DNA of 64,000 nucleotides from Bacteroidales bacterium (GTDB taxonomy: Bacteria; Bacteroidota; Bacteroidia; Bacteroidales; UBA932): the NCBI GenBank assembly GCA_017557535.1, contig JAFYYM010000034.1:1-64000 (forward strand), in the 5' to 3' direction. The notes beneath the pieces were generated by a model that did no database searches, had not been told where the DNA came from, and saw nothing but the letters and a program-made list of their open reading frames with translations. Below, piece after piece: positions 1 through 7,763 of the stretch. Position 1 is the first letter of the stretch. Each line of letters starts with the position of its first letter. The translations under genes were made by a program, and so were the position numbers.

Positions 1-321
1 CGCTTCCATGAAGAATGCCAATATTCCTTCGATGGCGAGCGGGGCTCCGAAGATGTCCCCGACGAACCAGGAATAATTGCTCCAGTTGGTTCCGAACTCG
101 AACTCCAGGATGATTCCGGTGGCGATTCCCACCGCGAAGTTGACCGCGAACAGTTTCATCCAGAAACGCGCGGCCTTTTTCCAGAACTCGTCTTTCTTGA
201 CGACATAGATGGTCTCCATCACCGCCATCACGAGGGCCAACCCGAGGGTGAGCGGGACGAACAGCCAGTGATAGGCCGCCGTCATGGCGAATTGGATCCT
301 AGACCAGATAACTGCGTCCAT
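1..321 (-). CDS. cydA: Cytochrome bd ubiquinol oxidase subunit I (5' part, runs off the window)
   Basis: Only the first 107 residues are present. They match the start of CydA, the haem-bearing subunit of the quinol-oxidising terminal oxidase in the inner membrane that reduces O2 at very low concentrations. The first helix carries the family pattern [19 protein letters not shown], with the haem-ligand His at residue 18 (His19 in E. coli). [23 protein letters not shown] and the following AFFME stretch are also typical. The start at 321 lies 3 bases after the stop of the upstream DUF4492 gene, so the two are surely co-transcribed; cydB is expected beyond base 1. Identification is firm, but nothing can be said about the missing remainder. 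Confidence 0.95.
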   Translation of the reverse strand, partial: MDAVIWSRIQFAMTAAYHWLFVPLTLGLALVMAVMETIYVVKKDEFWKKAARFWMKLFAVNFAVGIATGIILEFEFGTNWSNYSWFVGDIFGAPLAIEGILAFFMEA

Positions 322-324
322 AAC

Positions 325-570
325 TTATTGTTTTATTGTATCTATTTGAATATGTGGTTGTTCAGTGATTCTCTCAGCAACAGTCTCGCTCTTCTGTGCA
401 TCGGTCATCCCCTTCATCGCAGGCTTGAAGAAGAACACCCTGAGGATAGCGAAAAGTATGAAGACCTTCAGCAGGATAAGCCATACCAGAGGCCTGCCCC
501 AGGTCATGTTCCTGAAGCCGTCGCGATAGAATCGCCAGATAGAAACGGGTATGTCCTTGATCCTGCCCAT
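325..570 (-). CDS. DUF4492 family small membrane protein
   Basis: An 81-residue protein with one hydrophobic segment at about residues 28-50 (LVWLILLKVFILFAILRVFF) and a basic N-terminal flank. Proteins of the DUF4492 family have this size and are known as companions of cydAB in Bacteroidetes and Campylobacterota. By position it may assist bd-oxidase assembly or act as a small accessory subunit, as CydX does in Proteobacteria, but that role is inferred from neighbourhood only. It is first in the operon, 3 bases before cydA, and a TAnnTTTG box lies just upstream. Confidence 0.85.
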   Translation of the reverse strand: MGRIKDIPVSIWRFYRDGFRNMTWGRPLVWLILLKVFILFAILRVFFFKPAMKGMTDAQKSETVAERITEQPHIQIDTIKQ

Positions 571-597
571 GAATGAACTATTGATACATGGTTATAA

Positions 598-605
598 CAA
601 AAATA
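598..605 (-). promoter_or_regulatory. Putative -7 promoter box for DUF4492-cydA
   Basis: Read on the minus strand the sequence is TATTTTTG, an exact fit to the Bacteroidetes -7 consensus TAnnTTTG, 27 bases before the DUF4492 start. No convincing TTTG -33 box was found at the usual distance, so this is a motif-based guess. Confidence 0.45.
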
Positions 606-665
606 CGACTTTCCCAACATAAACGGAAAATATCGCGTATATTTAGACGTAAATTTCTGACAACG

Positions 666-1493
666 ATGGGATTCCTTAAAAACATTCTGGCTGACGCCAT
701 CGGTGATGGCATCAGCAAGGCGGTCGGAAAGGCTGTCGAAAAAACCGTCGCTCCAGCCGCGGAACGTTTCGCCGAGAAACAGGCCAAGGCGCTCGACAAC
801 GCTTCCAAGAACATTGAGCAAAGCATAAACGCCGCGCAGGCTGAGGTGGTCAACGCCGCAGACGCTGTGACGGAGTCCGCTGTCGCAGCCACTAACGATT
901 TGTCGGCTGCAGCCGAGACCGGAGTCGCTCCTTCGGCACCCCAAAGGCAGCTCACCCCTGAGGAGAAAGCCCAGGCCGCCGAGGCTGCCGAGGCACTTAA
1001 AGGCCTCGGGTCTTTGTTCACAGGAGCGATGGCCATGGCGAAGAAGGAGATCGAGGCCGAAAGGGCAAACAAGGTCGCGGACCAGGCCGCCATCTTCGAT
1101 AACTGGGCGACAAATCTCGGAGCCTATCCGAAGTGGGATGTTGGTGGGGAAGACTTTGAGCTTGAGGAACTTACCCCCAGAAACGGTCATCCGGCGTTCT
1201 GCCTCCGCCTGACCGGAAGGCCTTTCCTCGTGGAAATGTACGCCTCCAAATTACGCTCGGACGGATTCGTGGCGATGGGTTCCAAACCGGACGATCTCAA
1301 TGCCGACACTTATTACAAGATGATAGGCGGTGTCTGCCACGCCTTCAACAGGACTGACGCCTCCAACGGCGGCAGGATCTCCGTCTCGTTCTATGTGGAC
1401 GATTATGTGCCCAAGCCCCAGAAGCAGGAGATACCCACTTCCACCGATGACTTGAAGAACCTCGCGAAGGGTATATTCAAGAAGCTCTTCTGA
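666..1493 (+). CDS. Hypothetical protein with Ala-rich helical N-terminus
   Basis: A 275-residue protein I do not recognise. Residues 1-130 are Ala/Glu/Lys-rich and likely form long amphipathic helices or a coiled coil (for example GISKAVGKAVEKTVAPAAER). Residues about 140-235 look like a compact mixed alpha/beta domain with aromatic positions and two cysteines, followed by a short tail ending KGIFKKLF. There is no signal peptide or membrane segment, so it is probably cytoplasmic or peripheral. An upstream in-frame ATG at 588 exists, but the 666 start directly precedes the helical region and follows a normal leader. It is divergent from DUF4492-cydA and convergent with the glycosidase gene at 1507. 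Confidence 0.75.
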   Translation: MGFLKNILADAIGDGISKAVGKAVEKTVAPAAERFAEKQAKALDNASKNIEQSINAAQAEVVNAADAVTESAVAATNDLSAAAETGVAPSAPQRQLTPEEKAQAAEAAEALKGLGSLFTGAMAMAKKEIEAERANKVADQAAIFDNWATNLGAYPKWDVGGEDFELEELTPRNGHPAFCLRLTGRPFLVEMYASKLRSDGFVAMGSKPDDLNADTYYKMIGGVCHAFNRTDASNGGRISVSFYVDDYVPKPQKQEIPTSTDDLKNLAKGIFKKLF

Positions 1494-1506
1494 TCCGGCT
1501 GATCAG
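1490..1506. terminator. Small inverted repeat between convergent genes
   Basis: CTGATC and GATCAG flank a 5-base loop (CGGCT), giving a perfect 6-bp stem that covers the stop of the gene at 666 and abuts the stop of the convergent glycosidase. There is no T-run, so terminator function is only a suggestion. Confidence 0.3.
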
Positions 1507-3318
1507 TCAATTGAATACAATCTCGATGTCAGCGCTGCCGGCAAGGCTCCCGGCGGAGAAATCGACATAGCGGCTTTCGCCGACCAGGGTTTCCCGGAAA
1601 GCGACCGGCTTCCCGTTCAGCAGAACCGTGGAGGCGGCCATGCTGTCCGGAAGCAAAATGTGAGCCCGTATCTCTCGAGCAGGAGAATCCACGCGATATC
1701 TCATCCCCTCATCGGTGAGGATGTATCGCACATCCACGATATCCCCATTCACCTCGTATCCACTGAAATACCGAAGCTCTTTATATGGTGTCACGGGCCA
1801 TCGGGGCGAGAAGCCAAGACTGCGGTACCTGCATCCCAGATCTTCGATGCCGGCCAGGCCTTCGTCGATGGCGGAAATGACAGCCGCGGCGCCCCAAGCA
1901 GCCGGTCCTACTTTGGCATCCTCAGGTTTTTTGGTGAAGCGGTTATACAGGAAATAGATGTTTCCGCCGTCTTCCGCCATAAGTTTGTATAAACGGTACA
2001 GGATGTCCCACCCGTACGCTTCATATCCGCAGTTGAATGCCGCTTTGGCAAGCTCTCCTGCTGTGAAGGAAGTGACGCATCCATTGATATAGGTATTGGC
2101 GGGGTGTACCGTCACCTCCCCGAAACAAGGCTCATAGGGTGGATCTATTGTGAACCATTCTGCAAACGCGGCGGTCGTGTCCCTGCGAAACATGTATTCC
2201 TCGACAATCGAGCGCGCCTGCTCTAGCGTTGTGAACCCGCGGTTGATATCGTATGTATTTGAAAGCGTGAGGCGGATGTCCTCCTTGTCATCAGCCGGGG
2301 CGCATCCCAATGGTAGCTGGTGGGTGAAGAATTTTCCGTTCCATAGATATCGGAAGGCATTTGCCTGGAGATCCATTGCTTTCCGACGCCACTGTCCCGC
2401 TTTCGCCCGGCGCCCGAGCTCGTCGTTCATCCAGGCAAGCTGGTTCATAGCTTGGAACACCCCTGAATTGTCTCCGTGCATGACGGCCATCGGGGTGGAA
2501 GGAGTAATTCGACGGTCGTGGGGAGATGTTATTTCATACGTGAAGTCCCAGGTATCAATGGTGTAAGCGCGCTTGACAAGCCCCAGCTCAGGATCCCAGC
2601 GTTTCGGATGGGAGGTGGAATATTCGATGCCCTTTTCCAGTTTTGGCAAGTTACGGCGCAGCCATCCGCGGTCGGCCGTGGCCTTATAATACTCAGCAGC
2701 CCCTTCCACCACAAGATATTCCACGTCCGACTCGATGTCAAGGCGCGCCAGGTACAGGTTGTCCTCGGGGAAGAACTCGACATCGTCTTCAGCGACATAC
2801 GACCAGTGGCTGTCGTCCATCTGCTTTATGAGTTCATAGAAACTGCCGTCCGGACGCTGGTGCGCCAGGGTAAAATTAAGGTAGGCGCGCAAGTTATACT
2901 CCCAGTGGCGGAACGCCTTCATCGTGTGTACGTGATCCCGAATCCAGTTTTTGTAAACCGGAATTGCCTCCCCATCCACAAATACGGTATGCCTGCCGCT
3001 CCACACATTGTCCCTCAGCCATTTCATCATCATCCCCAGATCAGTGTCACTCGTGGTCAGGACGCCAGGAATCGCAAGTTCGACATTGTTGTAGGTGCCA
3101 TTATGGCGACCGTCCAGGTTCTGGGAAGGTAACGCATGCTCGAACGGAATCATAGCGTCACGGTTGATGAGTTCGGGTGTGGTTACCCGAGTGTTCAACG
3201 GGAGGGCCCGGATCTCGCTGTCGTATGCCGGACGATTGCCCCCTTGGCAACCAGAAATCAGCAACAGGGAGATACAGCAAGTGAGAAGATAACTGTTCTT
3301 CTTTCCGCCGGTTTTCAT
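1507..3318 (-). CDS. Six-hairpin (alpha/alpha-barrel) glycosidase, lipoprotein
   Basis: A 603-residue protein with a lipoprotein signal (hydrophobic stretch then LISGC, Cys24). The body resembles the six-hairpin glycosidase superfamily: helical repeats with WIRDHVHTMKAFRHWEY, DTWDFTYEI, MHGDNSGVFQAMNQLAWM and FTAGELAKAAF, then a beta-rich C-terminus. Asp residues in the RDH and HGDNSG motifs are plausible catalytic acids. It probably hydrolyses a polysaccharide at the cell surface or in the periplasm; substrate and CAZy family cannot be stated. An ATG 30 bases upstream is in frame, but the 3318 start directly begins the signal peptide. It starts 23 bases after the DUF5119 stop, so it is likely the last gene of the fimbrillin operon. 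Confidence 0.7.
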   Translation of the reverse strand: MKTGGKKNSYLLTCCISLLLISGCQGGNRPAYDSEIRALPLNTRVTTPELINRDAMIPFEHALPSQNLDGRHNGTYNNVELAIPGVLTTSDTDLGMMMKWLRDNVWSGRHTVFVDGEAIPVYKNWIRDHVHTMKAFRHWEYNLRAYLNFTLAHQRPDGSFYELIKQMDDSHWSYVAEDDVEFFPEDNLYLARLDIESDVEYLVVEGAAEYYKATADRGWLRRNLPKLEKGIEYSTSHPKRWDPELGLVKRAYTIDTWDFTYEITSPHDRRITPSTPMAVMHGDNSGVFQAMNQLAWMNDELGRRAKAGQWRRKAMDLQANAFRYLWNGKFFTHQLPLGCAPADDKEDIRLTLSNTYDINRGFTTLEQARSIVEEYMFRRDTTAAFAEWFTIDPPYEPCFGEVTVHPANTYINGCVTSFTAGELAKAAFNCGYEAYGWDILYRLYKLMAEDGGNIYFLYNRFTKKPEDAKVGPAAWGAAAVISAIDEGLAGIEDLGCRYRSLGFSPRWPVTPYKELRYFSGYEVNGDIVDVRYILTDEGMRYRVDSPAREIRAHILLPDSMAASTVLLNGKPVAFRETLVGESRYVDFSAGSLAGSADIEIVFN

Positions 3319-3341
3319 CGTATTCGAGTGTGTCAATCTCA

Positions 3342-4370
3342 CTAACAACCAATTATCACCGTGATATCTTCACCGTCCCAATCAATGACAAAAGGATCTA
3401 ATCCGTTGCCCTGATAGTCATCATCAGGAATCTCCATCATCTCCGTGAAGGTGATCTGCCGCTCCGAGTTGTCAGGGTTGAGCCACTGGTTCGTGGCATC
3501 ATAGACATAAAGGCAGCGGGCGCCGCTGTTTGTGGTCACAAGCACAAGGACCAGCACGTCACTATCCTCTTGAGGATATTTTCCGAAGGTGTTATATACC
3601 GAAGATATCTTGCCATTCTGAACGTCGATCTCGCAATCAAGGGCGATAGCGCAAGGATGGTTGGTTGTCCGCTCGTCCCAAAGGAAACGGCCGGCTGCCT
3701 GGCCTGTGACGTAAACCTCCGCTTTCTGAATACGTTCCGCGCCTTCCACGTTCGCGATCTCCAACGTCCAGCTTTCGGATATGCGGGACAATTCCACTGA
3801 GAGTACTACTGTCTCCGCATCATCCGGCTGAACTGGTACCACAGCCCCGGCAAGTCTCCCGACGAACATGTGATCGGGTTCGAATATGACCGGCTGATCG
3901 TCGGTACCAACTCGCTCGCCGTCCTCGTCATCCTTAGCCTGCGCGGACTGCGGTTTCACCCGGATACCGGTGGAACTCGTGAACGCATAACCGCTCGCGC
4001 GCTCTTCCGTGCCGGACACTTGAGTGACTTCCGTACCCAGACTGTACACAACCACGTCGTATACTCCGGCCGGGACATCGACGAAGTCCCCTCCTGGTGG
4101 AAGGAAATCCTCCTTCACCAGTTCATGGCTCACGACATCGTAGAAACATACTCGCACGATTTCCGGCATCTTGCCGACAACCTTTTCGCGCATTGAAGGA
4201 TTGCCGACAGCTTCCAGATACGCCTCCATCAAGGGATCAAGGGACTGGTCAATGGAAATACGCAAATATACCCCCGAGCCTCTCTCGTACATCGGGATAC
4301 GCTGGCAACCCGTGGCCAACGCGATAAGGAACATGCCCAAAACGAAGAGGCTCTTCTTCATCTTTCTCAT
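3342..4370 (-). CDS. DUF5119 family lipoprotein of a fimbrillin operon
   Basis: A 342-residue protein with lipobox ALATGC (Cys22). The RISIDQSLDP segment, the PEIVRVCFYD strand and the PAGVYDVVVYS pattern are those of DUF5119 proteins, which resemble the Mfa2/FimB anchor subunits of Bacteroidales fimbriae. The start at 4370 overlaps the DUF3575 stop as ATGA and is preceded by a strong Shine-Dalgarno sequence (4377-4384). By analogy it anchors or caps the fimbrillin at the outer membrane. Family assignment rests on motif memory and operon context. Confidence 0.72.
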   Translation of the reverse strand: MRKMKKSLFVLGMFLIALATGCQRIPMYERGSGVYLRISIDQSLDPLMEAYLEAVGNPSMREKVVGKMPEIVRVCFYDVVSHELVKEDFLPPGGDFVDVPAGVYDVVVYSLGTEVTQVSGTEERASGYAFTSSTGIRVKPQSAQAKDDEDGERVGTDDQPVIFEPDHMFVGRLAGAVVPVQPDDAETVVLSVELSRISESWTLEIANVEGAERIQKAEVYVTGQAAGRFLWDERTTNHPCAIALDCEIDVQNGKISSVYNTFGKYPQEDSDVLVLVLVTTNSGARCLYVYDATNQWLNPDNSERQITFTEMMEIPDDDYQGNGLDPFVIDWDGEDITVIIGC

Positions 4371-5122
4371 CGGGCACCTCCTTTCTTGCCCGCATATATG
4401 GGAACCGTCAGAGAGAATTGGGCCCTGGTAGGCCCTAACCACGTGACTTTCCGCGTCACTCCCTTGCGGTGGTATATAACTCCTCCGGGCTCCAGACAGT
4501 CATAGGGACGCGCGGCCGACCATATTAAACCTAGGCCTAGTTCCATCTCCAGACGCATCCTGCCCCGAAATACCGGAGTGGCGTAGAGGAAGTCCAGACC
4601 GGTATTGTAGAATTCACCCTGATAGCCGGACCAATCGCGTTCGAAATCATACTGTCCAGCCGCTCCGTAAAGGCCGATGGAATACCCCACCAGGCGTTGA
4701 CCATCCTTCTGGCCCTTGCGCGGGAACCAATACCGGAGTTCGAGATCAGCAGCCATCAACTCGTTGCAGTCACCTTTCCGATCCACACCTTCAGCGTGGC
4801 CGGAACGCCAAATCCATGGATAATAGATGTCGGAACCTACGCTCCAGCGTGGGCCCAGAGGAACCTCAATACCAAGGTTCGCTAACGGAACCGCCAGTAT
4901 GTTGGTCCGCAGGGCAAACAACATACGGCGGTCCGAGTAGTCAATGCCGATGGATTTCCGCTCCTTCGACGCAGAAGGCGTGATGGGGATATAAACGGTA
5001 TCTCGTATGACTTGAGTGACATAGACGGTATCCGTCCTGATATCCTGCGCATACGATTGACCCTCCCCCAGTAACCCCAGAAGCAGGAGAGGTGCGACCC
5101 ATAGTATCTTAAAAGCGGACAC
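4367..5122 (-). CDS. DUF3575 family outer-membrane-like protein
   Basis: A 251-residue protein with a signal peptide ending near GQSYAQ. It then shows the DUF3575 signature: RMLFALRTNILAVPLANLGIEV, GPRWSVGSDIYYPW, and alternating hydrophobic strands typical of a small beta-barrel (LELRYWFPRKG, GYSIGLYGAAGQYDFE, MRLEMELGLGLIW). Such proteins sit beside fimbrillin genes in Bacteroidales and are thought to reside in the outer membrane. Translation starts with GTG at 5122, and the G is shared with the TAG stop of the fimbrillin gene, indicating coupling. Confidence 0.8.
   Translation of the reverse strand: MSAFKILWVAPLLLLGLLGEGQSYAQDIRTDTVYVTQVIRDTVYIPITPSASKERKSIGIDYSDRRMLFALRTNILAVPLANLGIEVPLGPRWSVGSDIYYPWIWRSGHAEGVDRKGDCNELMAADLELRYWFPRKGQKDGQRLVGYSIGLYGAAGQYDFERDWSGYQGEFYNTGLDFLYATPVFRGRMRLEMELGLGLIWSAARPYDCLEPGGVIYHRKGVTRKVTWLGPTRAQFSLTVPIYAGKKGGAR
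4377..4384 (-). promoter_or_regulatory. Strong Shine-Dalgarno for the DUF5119 gene
   Basis: AAAGGAGG on the minus strand, 6 bases before the ATG at 4370 and inside the end of the DUF3575 gene. It decides this start over ATG codons further upstream in frame and over the internal one at 4361. Confidence 0.65.
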
Positions 5123-6129
5123 TAACCGATTTGCTCGTTGTCAACGGTTTCTGACCAGTCATCCAACGAAGTGGTGAAGGTGATCTCCGCAGCGGAGAAC
5201 TCGAGGTTAAATGTGTACTTCTTGCCCATTTCCCAAGGTGTACGCGGGATGTTGAGCTCATAGTCAAAGGTCTTTCCACCCATCGAGTAGTTGATAACGA
5301 TCTGCTTGGCAGACTGCTCCGGGACAAGCAGATTAGTGGTGAGTTGGGTGGCCGTGCTGTTAAGCGTATAAGGGAAATCCGCTATACCCTCAGCAGAGCT
5401 CAGATCCTTGTCACCGTGGGCGGAAATAGTCCAGCTAGCTTTCAGGTTGGCTCTGTAGTTGTCGACCGTCAGCGTACCCTTGTATTCCAGATCTTTGATT
5501 GTGATCTTGTTAATCGTCAGGTCCACAGTAGTGGTGGCGCTCTTCTTGGCCGTAAAGGCGATGAGAGCCTGGGCGTGCTTGAAACCCAGGGCAACGTTGC
5601 CATCGGTGCCAGGAACGCATCCGTTGGCAACGGCGTACATCACGTCATACTGGTTGGAGAAAGTGTCCCAATCGGAGATCGTGAACTCGCGCGCATGGGT
5701 TTCGGAATGGAAAGTCGGGGCTAGGGCTTCTTTGGCGGCAGGAGTCAGGGCATAGGCCAGGAAATCCACCTTCACGCCTCCGAAAGGCCAATAGATATGC
5801 TGTTTGGTATATGCCCCGTCCCCAGAAGCCGGGAACCATTTGGCGCCGTCTATGAAATATGCGAAAAGCTGGCCTCCGTAGGACGCGGCATCGGGGTCGA
5901 AATACTTGGGGGAGCCATCGGCGGAAGCGGCCGCATAGATGACATAGTCATTGTCAGTGCCCAAAGAGGCGCCGGTCAATTCCGGATCCGCCCTGGTAGC
6001 GAGATCTGTCACGGCCCTGAAACCGATTTCAACAGGAAACTCGTCTTGTTCTATTTCAGATTTGACACAGGAAACGGCGGCCAGCAGTACCGCTGAACCC
6101 GCGAAAAGGTAGAAGAAAAAACGTTTCAT
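5122..6129 (-). CDS. Fimbrillin family lipoprotein
   Basis: A 335-residue precursor with lipobox AAVSC (Cys21), then the FPVEIGFRAVTDLATRA region and a Ser/Thr-rich, strand-rich body (VALGFKHAQALIAFTAKKS, ITIKDLEYKGTLTV, YTFNLEFSAAEITFTTS). The order and the GFKHAQALI motif fit the Mfa-like/FimA fimbrillin fold. In this class, processing after an Arg (here TRA) exposes the donor strand groove for polymerisation. It is the first gene of the set fimbrillin-DUF3575-DUF5119-glycosidase and is probably a surface fibre subunit or adhesin. Confidence 0.85.
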   Translation of the reverse strand: MKRFFFYLFAGSAVLLAAVSCVKSEIEQDEFPVEIGFRAVTDLATRADPELTGASLGTDNDYVIYAAASADGSPKYFDPDAASYGGQLFAYFIDGAKWFPASGDGAYTKQHIYWPFGGVKVDFLAYALTPAAKEALAPTFHSETHAREFTISDWDTFSNQYDVMYAVANGCVPGTDGNVALGFKHAQALIAFTAKKSATTTVDLTINKITIKDLEYKGTLTVDNYRANLKASWTISAHGDKDLSSAEGIADFPYTLNSTATQLTTNLLVPEQSAKQIVINYSMGGKTFDYELNIPRTPWEMGKKYTFNLEFSAAEITFTTSLDDWSETVDNEQIG

Positions 6130-6198
6130 AATCGTTGATAATTATTGATGGCTAATTAGTTGCGCGTATAAATATAGTAATAAATTCCTCATGTCCCC

Positions 6199-6224
6199 TG
6201 CTATATAAAAAAAATTTTTTAGCA
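6199..6224 (-). terminator. AT-rich hairpin in the 149-base gap below the propeller gene
   Basis: TGCTA and TAGCA flank an inner A-run/T-run that can also pair, making a weak AT-rich hairpin. It lies downstream of the gene ending at 6279 and upstream of the fimbrillin start. It could end the propeller transcript; the same gap must hold the fimbrillin promoter, for which I see only a near-match (TATATTTA). Confidence 0.3.
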
Positions 6225-6278
6225 AGGTTTGATGTTGACAAAAGCGATACGAGACAACTCCTTAAGAATACTGGAATG

Positions 6279-7751
6279 TCAGCGAACGTGGACGCCGGAA
6301 CGATCGGTAGAAAGAAGCATCTTTCTGGCGGAACGAGGGTTCAGGAGGGACGGCCCTGATGTAAAGTCAGGTGTGTTGAAAGAATACATCAACTGGTCAT
6401 AATACTTGCGCGGATTCCTCTGAGGGAGGAGAAATGGGCGTCCGAAATGCCCGTTTTCATCCATATGAGCTATGTACAGCAAAGTATACAGGCTATTGTC
6501 ACGCCTGGTAGTGAATACTACCCAACGTGAACTTGAACTCCAGTTATGGAAGCTGTCCGGAGCATCACTGTTTATCTCCTCTATGTTACGGAAATCACCC
6601 GTCTTTATGTCATAGAGCCACAGGTCGGCCTCAGGATGCCAGATCGGGAAGGTTCCGAAGTCCATCGCGGCCACCATCACGAAACGTCCGTCATAAGATG
6701 GCCTGGGGGTATTAATACTCATCCCTAAAGCAGGCCCGTTCACCAAGGTGTCAACCTTGTCACCGAATCTGCCGGCTTCGGCATCAAATGCTATCTTGCA
6801 GAGGCTATACTGGTTCCCTTCCATTTCCTTCGGGAGATCCCCTGCCTGGGATGAGACGAAATAAATCTCGTTTCCGTCAGCTGAGAAAGAAGGATAGTTC
6901 TCGAACCTGTCCTTTCTACGGACAAGGTCGCTCAGAATCACCTCATGGGTCTCTGGCTTATATACTATTAAGTCAGAAGCCTGGTCATATACTTCAATTT
7001 TCTTATCGGTATGAGTATAGAATGAGAGGCGGGTCTTATTGACTGAATATACTAGATATTCTCCGCCAGGGTGCCATGATGGATAAACGAAGAAGCCCCC
7101 TGTCTCATCAGTTATAGTATTCAAACACTCCATCTGACCATCACGGGCGAGCAATGTCGCGGAATGGCCACCCCTGACGTGTAGGCTAAATGATGATGGA
7201 TCCGTCCTGTTAGAAGTGTGGCAATTCAGGCATCCGTCATCGAACATCCTGTTGTCAAGAATGGTTTTCTGACGGAAATTCGAGATATTCCTCTCATAAA
7301 TACCCATATGCCCGAAAGACTGGTAACCCGCCTTGATCAGCCTGTATGTAAGGCCGTAATCGATAGCATCCGCGCTGATGTCAACGCCGAATGGCTTATA
7401 AGCGGTCCACTCTCCACCTTGCTTTATGATAACAGCAAAGGAGAGAGTTTTCCCTTCGTTAGACTTAAGCACCTTGTGCCACTTCCTGATAGGGAACTTT
7501 ATTGTCTCCTTATCGGAAATACTGATCAGCTCTGAACCGCTTTCATCACATACCGATACAGCTATGCCTTCGTGCCCACATCCTTCCGCCACGGAAAAAT
7601 TCAACGGGGCGATGGTTGACGGTACCGTGACTCCGACATAGTCCGGCCAGATAGGAGGATAGCTGTCAATGGACTTATCAGCGCTCGGAACGGAGCACGA
7701 TATGAACAATGCGGATGCGATTGTCAAAATGATGAATCTATATAGCTTCAT
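6279..7751 (-). CDS. PD40/TolB-like propeller lipoprotein with a CxxCH motif
   Basis: A 490-residue protein with a lipoprotein signal (FISCS, Cys19). Residues 174-178 read CLNCH, the haem c attachment pattern. After it come repeats typical of TolB/PD40 beta-propeller blades: YPSWHPGGEYLVYS, YPSFSADGNEIYFVS, RPSYDGRFVMVAAMD and HNWSSSSRWVVFTTRR. The N-terminal 130 residues look like a beta-sandwich. It follows the DUF6057 gene by 12 bases, and this pairing recurs in Bacteroidales as far as I recall. Haem binding is plausible but unproven; no other electron-transfer gene is nearby. Function is unknown. Confidence 0.75.
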   Translation of the reverse strand: MKLYRFIILTIASALFISCSVPSADKSIDSYPPIWPDYVGVTVPSTIAPLNFSVAEGCGHEGIAVSVCDESGSELISISDKETIKFPIRKWHKVLKSNEGKTLSFAVIIKQGGEWTAYKPFGVDISADAIDYGLTYRLIKAGYQSFGHMGIYERNISNFRQKTILDNRMFDDGCLNCHTSNRTDPSSFSLHVRGGHSATLLARDGQMECLNTITDETGGFFVYPSWHPGGEYLVYSVNKTRLSFYTHTDKKIEVYDQASDLIVYKPETHEVILSDLVRRKDRFENYPSFSADGNEIYFVSSQAGDLPKEMEGNQYSLCKIAFDAEAGRFGDKVDTLVNGPALGMSINTPRPSYDGRFVMVAAMDFGTFPIWHPEADLWLYDIKTGDFRNIEEINSDAPDSFHNWSSSSRWVVFTTRRDNSLYTLLYIAHMDENGHFGRPFLLPQRNPRKYYDQLMYSFNTPDFTSGPSLLNPRSARKMLLSTDRSGVHVR

Positions 7752-7763
7752 GCCCGAGTCTGT

